A stretch of DNA of 64,000 nt, taken from the NCBI GenBank assembly GCA_026119855.1, contig JAOWBW010001453.1:186001-250000 (forward strand), in the 5' to 3' direction. The position numbers were made by a program, and so were the translations under genes. Numbering within the stretch: the first letter of the stretch is position 1; each line of letters starts with the position of its first letter. The stretch is from Campanula takesimana (taxonomy: Eukaryota > Streptophyta > Magnoliopsida > Asterales > Campanulaceae). Of the stretch, positions 53,765 to 64,000 are shown piece after piece. Below the pieces are notes generated by a model. That model was not told where the DNA came from. It was given only the letters and a program-made list of their open reading frames with translations, and made no database searches.

Positions 53765-54610
53765 CTAGGTGAAGGAAGTAAAGAATACAGATTTGTAGGT
53801 TCAAAGCCGAGGAAGAGGATAGGCTTAATCTCGGTGATGAAGGCTCGTAAATTGTTGAGGAAAGGATGTGTAGGATTCTTGGCATACATAGGTGAAACAG
53901 AAGAGAAAGGGGTAACCTTAGAGTCACTTGAAGTAGTGAATGAATTTCAAGATGTATTTCCTGAAGATTTACCTGGTATACCACCAGTGAGGGAAGTAGA
54001 GTTTTCCATTGACTTAGTACCAGAAACCACACCTATTTCGAGAGCACCGTATAGGATGGCTCCAACAGAGTTGAAAGAACTAAAGGAACAGTTGCAAGAA
54101 CTGTTGGACAAGGGGTTGATTAGACCGAGTGTATCACCATGGGGTGCACCGGTGCTATTTGTAAAGAAGAAAGATGGATCTTTGAGACTGTGTATTGACT
54201 ATAGAGAGTTGAATAAGGTGACGGTTAGGAACCAATACCCGCTACCAAGAATCGATGATTTGTTTGATCAATTGAGAGGGGCATGTTACTTTTCAAAGAT
54301 TGATCTTAGATTCGGATACCATCAGCTAAGAGTCAAGGATGTGGATGTGGCGAAGACAGCGTTTAGGACAAGGTATGGGCATTATGAGTTTGTTGTGATG
54401 CCATTTGGGTTAACAAACGCACCAGCTGCATTCATGGAGTTGATGAATAGGATATTTTAAGAGTACTTAGACAAATGTGTGATAGTATTCATTGATGATA
54501 TTGTGGTGTACTCAAAGACAAAGGAAGAACACGCTGAACATTTGAGGATAGTGTTAAAAATTTTGAGAAGGCAGAAATTGTACGCGAAATTTAAGAAATG
54601 TGAATTCTAG
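53765..54610 (+). pseudogene. Element D protease tail and RT
   Basis: Protease-RT linker (FPEDLPGIPPVREVEFSIDL) and RT: RPSVSPWGAPVLFVKKKDGS, CIDYRELNKVT, SKIDLRFGYHQ, TAFRTRYGHYEFVVMPFGLTNAPAAF, FIDDIVVYSK (54491-54520). TAA at 54458-54460 lies 30 bp before the catalytic FIDD, and TAG at 54608-54610 lies where a tryptophan codon is usual. Both are in frame and fit C-to-T or G-to-A changes. Confidence 0.92.
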
Positions 54611-55726
54611 TTGGAGAAAGTAGCTTTTTTGGGGCACGTAGTGTCGAAAGAAGGAATTTCTGCGGACCCGACGAAGGTAGAGGCAATAATGGATTGGGAA
54701 AGGACGACTACAGTAACCGAAATAAGGAGCTTCTTGGGTTTAGCTGGTTACTATAGAAGGTTCGTCGAGGGATTTTTGAAGTTATCGGGACCATTGACGA
54801 AGCTGACGCAGAAATCAGCCAAGTTTGTTTGGTCAGAGGAATGTGAGAAAAGCTTTCAAGCATTGAAGAATAGATTAGTATCTGCACCAGTATTAACACT
54901 ACCGACGGGGACAGAAGGTTTTGTTATCTACAGTGATGCATCATTGAAAGGATTAGGCTGTGTACTGATGCAAAATGATAAGGTGATAGCTTATGCATCT
55001 AGGCAGTTGAAAGTGCATGAAAGGAATTGCCCGACCCATGATTTGGAGTTAGCAGCAGTAATGTTTGCTTTGAAAATTTGGAGACATTATCTGTATGGCG
55101 TTAAATGTCAGATTTTTACAGATCACAAGAGCCTTAAGTATATCTTCACGCAGAAGGAATTGAATATGAGACAACGGAGGTGGCTAGAACTTCTCAAGGA
55201 CTACGACTGTGAAATATTGTATCATCCTGGGAAGGCCAACAAGGTGGCAGATGCCTTAAGTAGGAAGAATCACGGAATGTTGGCGACGTTGATCTCTAAG
55301 GGGGTAAGCATATGGAAAGATGTCAAGGAGATGAACTTGATAGTAAAAGTAAGCGGATACTTGGCTCGACTGATGTTACAACCTGCATTGTTGGGCAGAA
55401 TTAAAGAGGCACAAGAACTAGACGAGGAAAGAGAAACTCTAATCAGAAAAGGGCAAGCAAAGGATCTTCACATGGGCGAAGATGGAATTCTGAGGTACCA
55501 AAAGAGAGTATGGGTGCCAAATAATGATGAAATTAAGAGGGAGATACTGCGAGAAGCTCATTTCTCAAAGTTCTCTGTACATCCAGGGAGTACTAAAATG
55601 TATAGGGATCTTAAGGAGTCATATTGGTGGAATAATATGAAGAATGACGTGGCAGAGTATGTGCATAGATGTCTGACGTGTCAACAAGTTAAGAGTGAAC
55701 ATCAGAAGCCAGCAGGGTTACTGTAA
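54611..55726 (+). pseudogene. Element D RT tail, RNase H and integrase zinc finger
   Basis: 371 codons in the pol frame: FLGHVVSKEGI, FLGLAGYYRRFVEGF, RNase H with YSDAS, YASRQL, DLELAAVMFAL, FTDHKSLKYI and ADALSR, then the integrase N-terminus with HPGSTKMYRDL..YWW and CLTCQQVK. Ends in TAA at 55724-55726 within the conserved linker; the frame continues directly. Confidence 0.93.
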
Positions 55727-56809
55727 TCATTACCAATTCCCGAATGGAAGTGGGAGAATATTGCTATGGATTTCGTAAGTGGGTTGCCAAAGACGGCAGG
55801 GAAGTATGACGCTATATGGGTTATCGTAGATCGATTGACAAAGTCAGCACATTTTCTGGCAATCAAGAAGACTGATTCGTTGGAAAAGTTGGCCAAGTTG
55901 TATATCGACGAGATAGTAAGGTTGCATGGGATCCCGGTCACTATCGTGTCTGATCGAGATGCTAGGTTCACTTCGAAATTTTGGAACAGCCTACAAGAAG
56001 CATTGGGAACAGAATTGACCATGAGTACGGCGTTTCATCCACAGACAGATGGGCAGTCGGAAAGGACTATCCAGACACTAGAAGACATGCTGAGGGCTAC
56101 TTCGTTAGATTGGCCGAACGCATGGGACGAACACTTACCATTAGTGGAATTCGCATACAACAATAGCTTTCATGCCAGTATTGGGATGGCACCATATGAA
56201 GCATTGTATGGGAGGAAGTGTAGATCACCGGCATATTGGGACGAAGTCGGCGAGAGGAGGTTAAGTGGACCAGAACTCGTACAAGTCACGGCGGATAAGG
56301 TACAACAGATCCGGAAGTGGCTACAGACTGCGCAAAGTAGGCAGAAATCTTACGCAGACAACAGAAGGCGAGAACTAGATTTTCAACCAGGGGATCGAGT
56401 GTTCCTAAAGATATCGCCTACAAAGGGAGTTATGTGTTTTGGGATTAAGGGGAAGCTAAGTCCACGATATGTGGGACCATTCGAAATTCTTGATAAGATC
56501 GGAGAAGTGGCTTATCGATTGGCGTTACCGCCGGTATTAGCTGGAGTACATAATGTTTTCCATGTCTCCATGCTAAGGAAGTATATTCATGATCCGAGTC
56601 ATGTGATAGAATACAAGCAGTTAAGAGTTCGGGCAGATTTGACGTACGATGAACGACCAATCAAGATCGTCGACAGAAAAGACGAGGTCGTAAGAAAGCG
56701 TACGGTTCCCTACGTAAAAGTGCAATGGAGCAATCACTCAGAAAGAGAAGCGACATGGGAACAAGAAAGTGAAATGCGCGAATTGTACCCGGACATTTTC
56801 TCGGATTAA
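55727..56809 (+). pseudogene. Element D integrase core and chromodomain
   Basis: First aspartate in MDFVSGLP (55769), second in IVSDRDARFTSKFW (about 55949), glutamate in HPQTDGQSERTIQTLEDML (about 56056). C-terminal GPFEILDKIGEVAYRLALP..HNVFHVSMLRKYIHDP module and a chromodomain-like tail (IVDRKDEVVRKRTVPYVKVQWSNH, ATWEQESEM) to TAA at 56807. The domain itself reads intact. Chromodomains may direct integration to heterochromatin. Confidence 0.92.
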
Positions 56810-56841
56810 GACTGGTCAAAGTTTGAGGACAAACTTCTTTT

Positions 56842-56854
56842 AAGGGGGTAAGAA
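56842..56854 (+). other. Polypurine tract of Element D
   Basis: AAGGGGGTAAGAA immediately before the 3' LTR. Confidence 0.85.
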
Positions 56855-58850
56855 TGTAATACCCGCAATTTTTTTTTATTTAATTAATTTAATTGGTAAC
56901 ATTAATTTAGTTAAATAAAAATTAGAATTAATAAGTTAATTAATGAGTGGGCCGAAAAAGAATGGGTTGGCCCGAAAATTTTAATTAATAAACCCAACCC
57001 AATTAATAATCAATCCAAAGTATAAATACTTGAGTTAGTGAATGTTAGGATATTTTGGTTTTTATCAAAAACAATCAAACACAAAAAGGAAAAGAGAAAA
57101 CCCTAGTCTACCCTAGCAGCAGCCGCACCAAGGAAGGAGGGAGAAGAAAAATTTCCGCCATTGTTGTTGAAGATTAATCCGTTCTAACTCAAGGTAATAT
57201 CAAAACTCACATCCTAAAATTTATTTCATTGATTTTGGGTTATTAAAAATTAATCTATGCATGATTTAAGAATATGAATATTAGGGTTTTTGCATGGTAG
57301 AGATTTAATGACAAATCTTAAAAAGGGTAATTGATTTGATCTACATGCTATGGTAGAATGATGATCTTGATGTTAGTTACTTTAAGATTGATTCCATAAC
57401 CATGATTTGAATGAATTAATATTATGAAATGTTTGGGGATTGAACAAATAAATCATTGAGATTGAATTAGGTTATCAAAAGAAAGAAAAAAAAATATAGA
57501 TTTGCCCATACTGACATTCGGCCGAATGGCCATGAAGGTTTAGAAAAATTCTTTTGTTGATTTTAATGATTTTGGTTAATTGATTTGTGAATAATTTGAT
57601 ATATTAAATTACAAGAAAAATAATATCAAAAGAAATTGACCAAACCTATGAATTTGAGGTTCTAGGATTCGGCCTAGAGGCCATATGATTGGGGTGTTAA
57701 ATTCTTGATTAAAAGTATTAAGATTGGGACGGAAAAGTTAATATTTTTGTTAAGTTCATAACGAATAGAAAACAAAATACTTAAGAAATTAATTGAAAAG
57801 CTAGAAAAATAACTTGAGGGAATGAAATAAATACTTGGAAGCCCTTGTAAGCCAGAAAGTTAACGAGAAAAGGAAGATTAAAAGATTTCAGTTAGTTTCC
57901 TAACGGAAAAGGACTAAACTGAAAAAGTTAAAGTTAAAAAGGAATAAAAAGGGAAAACCTTTGAAGTCGAAGGACCAATCTGAAATTAATCCAAAGTTAA
58001 AGGACTAATTGGAAATTAAACTAAAGTTAAAGGTCCAATCTGCAATTAATCCAAAGTTGAAGGACTAAATTGCAATGAAACTAAAGTTGAAGGACCAAAT
58101 TGCAATTAACCTAAAGTTGAAGGACCAAATTGCAATTAACCCAAAGTTAAGGGACCAAATTGTAATTAACCCAAAGTTAGAGGACTTAATTGCAATTATA
58201 TCCAAGTTAAAGGACTGACTCGTAAATCAAAGTCAGAAACTTAAACGTAAGAAAAGAAGTAACGAAGTAAAGAAGTTAAAACGCATCTCTCAGTTAACTA
58301 AGTAGAAATAGTTAACAATGTTGAGAGTACTAAAGTAAATTACTCCGTGCCTTGTAGATTTGCACAGAGAGGAGATTGCATGGAAAAGCAATTCAGGTAA
58401 GGGATTACATTCCTTACAGTATTTGAACTCCTATTTATTGGAATTCCATATTATTTCTATAAGTTAGCTATCAGTATGGCATGATAGTATTTGAATGAAC
58501 TATGCGTTATTGAACGTTCTTTGAAAGAATCCGTACTTAGTGATGTCCCCATTGATCTACTAAGTATCGAAGTTTGAAACTTGTATCACATACTTGTACC
58601 TTGGTATGTTCTCATTTTAACTTGTAAGTTAACCACTTACTTGTTAGAATGGCCAATGTCCAGTTAGAAAAGATATTGACGGACAGTCCAGTTAGAAAAG
58701 ACTCGTCCTTAAACTAGGGATTGCATGAGTGATCACATGCCTTCTCTCAGGAATTGTCTGATTACAAGGATGATTCTAGACCCCGAGCATATATGTGTGG
58801 ATACCATATATGTTACGACCCACACTATTGGCTGGAAAAGCTAGGTGTAT
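56855..58850 (+). repeat. 3' LTR of Element D, cut by LTR E
   Basis: Starts TGTAATACCCGC. Stops after CTAGGTGTAT, a sequence that continues as AAATTGTACC in the 5' LTR (41942), so about 540 bp are displaced beyond the window. Carries the 30-bp minisatellite at 57962-58230. Confidence 0.92.
57962..58230. repeat. 30-bp minisatellite in D 3' LTR
   Basis: Same array as 41045-41315, with few differences between the two. Confidence 0.88.
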
Positions 58851-60132
58851 TGTCACGACCCGAAATCTAGGCTTTATTTTATTAGTAATTAAATGATTTT
58901 TATTTAATTATTTGCTTAATTATTTATTTAAATTATTATTTATTTAAATATTTATGTGTGCGTTTTATGTGTTATAATAAATATCCCTAGCATGTTGTTT
59001 GGGTTATTTGGGTTAACGTAGTATTGTTGGGTCTTAATTGGTAGTAGGGAGTGTAGTATTGTGTGTGTGTAGTGTGAGAGAGGGGGCCTAAGTGTAAGTT
59101 TTTAAAATAAACCCCCTACTCCCTCCCTACACCTTCCCTCACCTCCTTCTCCCCCCTACACTCCATCTTCTCCCAGCCACTCTCTTCCTCTCTCTAACAA
59201 TTTGGGTAAGTTTTCTTTCATTGCTTCTCTCCTCATTTTCTTCTTCTTCCTCTCATCTTCTCACATTTCTTAAAACGTGAAACATGTTTAGATCGTCGAT
59301 AGGGTCGTAGGAAGCCAAAAAAAATCGAAATCCATCAACTTTGAGAATTTGCAAGTAAGTTGCTTTTCCCCCATTTTAATGCTAAAATGTTCATATCATG
59401 TTTAGATATTGTTTGATGTGTTACATTTGAAGTTTGGATGAGTTTTGAATTTGTTTGGAATTTATTTGGGGTTTTGATCAAAAATGGTGAAATCTTGAAT
59501 GTTGGGTTTGATTCTTGATTTTGGTTGTTAAATGTTGTTGTTTGAGTCTTTTTAGACTTATGAGTTGTTTTGGTACATTAGTACACCAGTGGGAATGTTT
59601 GATTTTGGGTGGAAATGTGTTTTGGGTATAAAAATGGAAGAACCCATGTTGTTCTTCCCGATTTCTGGCAATCTGGAAGGTTGGGCGGCCGCACAAAATT
59701 GCCTGGGCGACCGCGCACCTTTTTGAAAGCTTTTGTTCTTGTTCTGAGGGATTTTGGGCGACCGCACGGTCCATTTTGGGCGGCCGCACGGATCTCTGAA
59801 AATTTACATTTGTTGTTAAGTTGTGATTGAAGAACACGTTTTGGTCTAAGCCTTGGGTGTCCTTCAAGTTGACCTTAGTGAACATTGTAGTACACTTTAG
59901 TGAAGGAATTGGGTCCTTTGTGACCAAGTTTGTGTTTGAAATTTATTAATGGTTAATTGGGACTTTGAAGCACCTTTATTGTGTATTGTTGGTTCATTTC
60001 ATCTTCTTGGTGATTATTTGGCATGATTCCCTACTTTGGAATCCTTTGTTGTTTATCGTGCTAGTATTTTATTACTTAGCCTTTACGTGAAAGTCCAGCT
60101 GGTATTTTGTGTGTGTTTGGGCGATGGGAAAG

Positions 60133-60163
60133 ATTATAATGGCAAAGCCAAGTCCATTATAAT
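60133..60163 (+). other. Conserved LTR hairpin, copy E
   Basis: ATTATAATGG (60133-60142) and CCATTATAAT (60154-60163), a perfect 10-bp stem with an 11-base loop. Confidence 0.7.
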
Positions 60164-60235
60164 GTTGACCATTGTTTTGCCCCCTTCTTTACCCCTTCTC
60201 CAGATTGGCCTTGGAAATGATAAGTCAGCGTTCCT

Positions 60236-60240
60236 TTGTG
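60236..60240. other. Target-site duplication of solo LTR F (left)
   Basis: TTGTG, repeated at 63537-63541. Confidence 0.9.
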
Positions 60241-61157
60241 TGTCACGCCCCGGAAATCTTACAAATCCATAAGTATAATTTTTTTTTTTTTTTTTTTCAT
60301 ATACATCTCCAAAATGTAACATACTAAACCGGGCGCGTGAATTCAACTATAAACCAATACCATCAAACAACACCTCAACGAGATTATAACTCGGAGACTA
60401 GGAACAAATGCGGAAGCAAGAACAACTATTAACAAAAATACCCAAAGTACAACCGTATATACAACACACTGAACGACTACGAACCCACAATAAAATACAT
60501 ACAGGCTCCGAAGAGCAACTATCTCAAATACGATCAACCAGCTCAGAAGGTTCCCGCTACAACGGACCTCACAACGCTACCACTTGCTTTCCTGGGGGGG
60601 GGGGTAAGGAAAAACAATTTGAAACAAGAAACGGGGTGAGATAAAATCTCAGTAAGTTACTAAATGCATCTACATGGCATAATATCATGCAAATCAATGA
60701 TAACTGAACAAGTAAATCACGTAACAACAATTGAGAAAGCTCCCTATCGCCAACTGTCCCATACCAGTTGGAAATAACGACTAACTCATCATGCAGCACA
60801 TAAGACTGAAATAAACACGTAACAAAGGATACTTAGCCAAGGTTTCACCAAACTAATAGAACAATCGCTGCGCAGCTTCAACCGATCAACCAATCAACAG
60901 CAGAATAACCACCGAATAGAACCCCGATCAGAACCGACCAATCAATCAATCAACCCATCAAGCCGTCTTCATAGTAGCATAAAAGCTGAAGAGAAACCCG
61001 GTACCGGAACCAATAACCATAAAAGTGTCACAAGGGACAAGGACCATGACACAAAGTCATGCCCGCTAGCCAGATACATTCACAAAGGAACGCTGACTTA
61101 TCCTTCCCAAGGCCAATCTGGAGAAGGGGTAAAGAAGGGGGCAAAACAATGGTCAAC

Positions 61158-61188
61158 ATTATAATGGACTTGGCTTTGCCATTATAAT
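61158..61188 (-). other. Conserved LTR hairpin, copy F
   Basis: ATTATAATGG (61158-61167) and CCATTATAAT (61179-61188): the same perfect stem as in E, on the opposite strand. Confidence 0.7.
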
Positions 61189-61327
61189 CCTTCCCATCGC
61201 CCGATGCAACAAATATGCCAGCTGGGCTTCTAATTAAATGCTAAGTAATAATATTTTAGCATGAATAAACAACTTAAGGTTCCAAAGTAGGGAACCATAC
61301 CAAATAATCACCATAAAGATGCAACGG

Positions 61328-61450
61328 TTACTCATGAAGAGTTTAACAACAACGATAACAAGAGTTTCTCATGAAGAGCACAACAACAATAAACGGAATT
61401 TCTCATAAAGAGCACAACAACGATAAACGGAATTGCTCATACGGAGCTCA
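61328..61450. repeat. Short minisatellite in LTR F
   Basis: About four imperfect units of 35-45 bp with the pattern CTCATGAAGAGCACAACAACGATAAACGGAATT. Not seen in E or B, so it contributes to the extra length of F. Confidence 0.7.
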
Positions 61451-63536
61451 AGAACAATGATTATTAGAATACTATAATTCGATAAAGAGGAACCATACCA
61501 GATACATTCCAAAGATGATACCCACAAATTACCCATAAGGAACACAACCCAAACGGTCGCTCACAAATAGTACAACGACTATAACCCAAAATTATCCTAA
61601 ACGTTTACTCATAAAGATATACTAGGACTATGAACTCAACCATCTCATCACACCTGAAATTCCAAAGTAGGAAGTCAGCATGAATACTCCTTAAGGTTAA
61701 TCAAACCATAAGTACCCAATTGCCAATTCACGCTTTACCTCCGTCCATAACGAACCAATTCTAAACACCCCAAACGAATCTAAAAGGTTACCCTTATTAG
61801 AAAATGATCACGACCGGACTAAACCCTACACTTTGGTGTTCAACAACAACCCTCTAGGTACTATAGGACATCGCCTAAAACCTAGACCAAGTCTTACTCG
61901 AAAATCAATTCGATTGGAACAATCACGAACACATCATAAGATTCCCAAACATTCCCAAACAATACTTGATCAAATTACATAACACCATTATTCACAAAGG
62001 AACCAATTTCAATTACTAAAGAGTTCCACGGTGCCCAACTAAGTCAACTAGAATAGTACTACGGAACCTAGACCAAGACTACACCTTGATCTTAAACCTC
62101 AACAATAAGACAACCATTCTGATCTGGAACCATGCTTCCAATAGAACCATTGCGTAGTACTCGAAAAATAGATTTCCAACGATAGTTTACACGTCTAAAA
62201 CGGAGTCCGAACGAAGAAGTTATGGTCTCCGGAAGATTGAACGTAAAACGGACAATTTTTATAAAGTGTTCGGCCGGACATTAAGAAAAATCCCTGTTTT
62301 AGCTCCGAATTTCACTCCTTTCGTTCCAAAACTTAGGAGTACCTATATATACTTCTATCCTAACATTTAAAGACAAGAAAACTCAATTCATGTGCCTCTA
62401 AAACCAAATAATCCCAAAGTTATTAAAGAACATAAAACTAAATTTCACATCACAAACTTAATCACAAGGGACTCAATTCTATCATTAGAGTGCACTACAA
62501 TGTTCACTAAGGTCCACTAGAAGGACACCCAAGACTTAGACCAAAACGCATTCTTCAATAATACAAACAAACAAAATGAAAACTTTCAGAGGACTGTGCG
62601 GCCGCCCAAACGGGACTGTGCGGTCGCCCAACAAGGCCCTCAACCAAGAACAAAAGCTTTCAGAAAGATGTGCGGTCGCCCATACGTTTTTGGGCGGTCG
62701 CCCAATATCCCGGAATTGCCAGAAATCGGGAAGAACAACATGGGTTCTTCCATTTTTAACCCAAAACACATTCCCACCAAAAATCCAACATTCCAACTAG
62801 TTTACTAATGTACCAACACAACTAATAAGTCTAAAAGACTCATACAACAACATTTAACAACCCAAAATCAAGAATCAAGCCCAACATTCATAAATCACCA
62901 TTTCTAACCCAAAATCCAAATAAATTCCAAATAAATTCTAAACTCATCCAAACTTCAAATATAACACATCAAACATCATATAAACATGATATGAACATTT
63001 TAACATCAAAATGGGGGAAAAGTAACTTACTCGGATTTTCTCAAAGTTGCCGGAACTCGAATATTTTTGGCTTCCTACGATCCTATCGACGATCCAAACA
63101 AGATTCATGTTTTAAGAAATGAGAAATAATGAGAGGAAGATGATGGAAATGTAGAGAGAAGTGAGAGAGAAAACTTACCCTTTCTTGACAATGGAAGAGA
63201 GAGAGAGAAATGAGATGGGAGTGGAAGGGAGGATGAAAGTGAGGGAGGTGAGGGGAAAAGAGAGAGTAAGTAGGATGATAAATTAGAATTTACACATAAA
63301 CCCCCTCCCCTACACACTAACTCAATCATCTTATTTTCCCCACTAACATTTAATACCCAACACTTCTACACTAGCACAAATGACCCAAATAAAATGCTAG
63401 TCATAATTTATTATACCACATAAAATGCACACATAAATTATTAATTAAATAATAATTTAAATAAATAATTAAGCAAATAAATAAATAATAATCATTTATT
63501 ACTAATAAAATAGAGCCTAGTTTTCGGGTCGTGACA

Positions 63537-64000
63537 TTGTGAATGTATCTGGCTAGTGGGCATGACTTTGTGTCATGGTCCTTGTCCCTTGTGACACTTC
63601 TATGTTATTGGTTCCGGTACCGGGGTTTTCTTTTCGGCTTTCATGCTATTATGAAGATGATGATTTGTTGATTATTGAAGCTGCGCAGCGATCCTTTATT
63701 TGGATGTTCTGGTTGGAAAACCTTGGCTATATCCTTTGTTATGTGTTTATTTCCGCTGCTATCTGATACATGCTAAATGCTATATGCTATGTGACAATAA
63801 TTATTGTTTATTGCTTATTGCATCATAGCATGTCATGTAGTTGCATTAGTAACTTATTGAGATTTATCTCACCCCCTTTTCTTTTATCTTTGTTTTTCCT
63901 TAACCCCCCCCCCCAGGTGCTAAGGATTAGTCTCTCTGATCACGAGAAAGAGGACGTCGAGTGTGGATACATTCTTTTGGGGAAAGTTGTATAGGTTGGT
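63537..64000 (+). repeat. LTR E, continuation (runs off the window)
   Basis: Begins with the second TTGTG (63537-63541) and continues E exactly where it was broken: AATGTATCTGGCTAG follows CCTTTGTG in the F copy near 61090. Contains the GGTACCGGGG block, GCATCATAGCATGTCATGTAG, GAGATTTATCTCACCCC and a run of 11 C before AGG (CAG at 63914-63916). The LTR end and any internal region lie beyond 64000. Confidence 0.9.

Larger units (their letters stand above)
40128..58850 (+). mobile_element. Element D: chromovirus-type Ty3/gypsy with nested Copia 1
   Basis: 5' LTR (partial), PBS, extra coiled-coil ORF, gag, protease, RT, RNase H, integrase with chromodomain, PPT and 3' LTR (partial). Domain order RT-RH-INT and the chromodomain-like tail place it in the chromovirus branch. 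Copia 1 splits protease, Element 3 replaces the first part of the 5' LTR, and LTR E cuts the 3' LTR. Removing Copia 1 and one CGTTC copy restores a continuous protease frame. Confidence 0.9.
58851..60240 (+). repeat. LTR E, first part
   Basis: Starts TGTCACGACCCG. Contains a pyrimidine-rich tract (about 59090-59280), donor-like GGGTAAGT (GT at 59206) and CAAGTAAGT (GT at 59355), four GC motifs at 59682, 59704, 59755 and 59777 (two pairs at 22 bp) and the conserved hairpin. Interrupted after TTGTG by solo LTR F and resumes at 63542. Confidence 0.9.
60241..63536 (-). repeat. Solo LTR F (3,296 bp), inverted inside LTR E
   Basis: On the minus strand it runs TGTCACGACCCGAAAA...CCGGGGCGTGACA, with 5-bp TTGTG duplications on both sides and no internal region, so it is a solo LTR. 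It is related to LTRs B, C and E along most of its length but is longer, with extra sequence at about 61300-62100. It carries four GC motifs (62595, 62617, 62669, 62691), a TATA-like box near 62345, donor-like sites (63178-63173, 63030-63025) and a C-run acceptor-like site near 60594. A T/A run is at 60278-60298. Confidence 0.92.

Noticed and set aside
58851..63536. A DNA transposon with long terminal inverted repeats
   Set aside because: The inverted arms are two separate LTRs: F has its own 5-bp duplication inside E, and E continues after it.

Overview
This window looks like plant nuclear heterochromatin, almost certainly from a eudicot with a large, retrotransposon-rich genome. I cannot name the species. 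Essentially all of the 64 kb is nested LTR retrotransposons. I find no host single-copy gene, tRNA gene, rRNA gene, DNA transposon or CRISPR array. The only gene with a recognisable host-type product is a broken plant-mobile-domain (PMD) gene, and it lies antisense inside a Ty3/gypsy element.

Layout. (1) 1-8264, minus: 5' part of a Tat/Ogre-type Ty3/gypsy element (Element 1), inserted in the LTR of Element C. (2) 8265-~11450, plus: Element C, with a 5'-truncated LTR, PBS, gag and a protease relic; 11450-12572 is unrecognised. (3) 12619-31211, minus: chromovirus-like Element B, whose RT is split by Tat-type Element 2 (5' LTR 25865-26865), which is split in its RNase H by Copia 2 (5' LTR 18071-19560). 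One or more deletions removed the 3' parts of Copia 2 and Element 2 and the middle of B, so Copia integrase now reads in frame into Gypsy RNase H. (4) 31212-40127, plus: Element 3, a sister of Element 2, with its 5' end missing where B abuts its gag. It has degraded gag-pol, structured 3' motifs, the antisense PMD gene, an AACGG-rich minisatellite and a 965-bp 3' LTR. (5) 40128-58850, plus: chromovirus Element D, with partial LTRs, an extra coiled-coil ORF before gag, and gag, protease, RT, RNase H and integrase-chromodomain. Its protease is interrupted by Copia 1 (45272-53759), a complete element with near-identical LTRs and a CGTTC target duplication. (6) 58851-64000: LTR E (plus), inserted in D's 3' LTR and itself split by an inverted solo LTR F (60241-63536) flanked by TTGTG.

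How the genes work together. Each element is a self-contained copy-and-paste unit: LTR promoter, tRNA-primed PBS, Gag particle, protease, RT/RNase H and integrase. Nearly all are inactivated by stops, frameshifts or deletions. Several stops look like C-to-T decay, two of them confirmed against a sister copy in the window.

The most unusual signals are non-coding. Families that are not closely related carry clusters of a short GC-rich motif in their U3 or leader regions, often in pairs about 22 bp apart, and in several LTRs just upstream of a TATA box. Tat-type elements carry two small RNA-like structures supported by compensatory changes between copies. The B/C/E/F LTR family carries a conserved hairpin and conserved splice-site-like signals.
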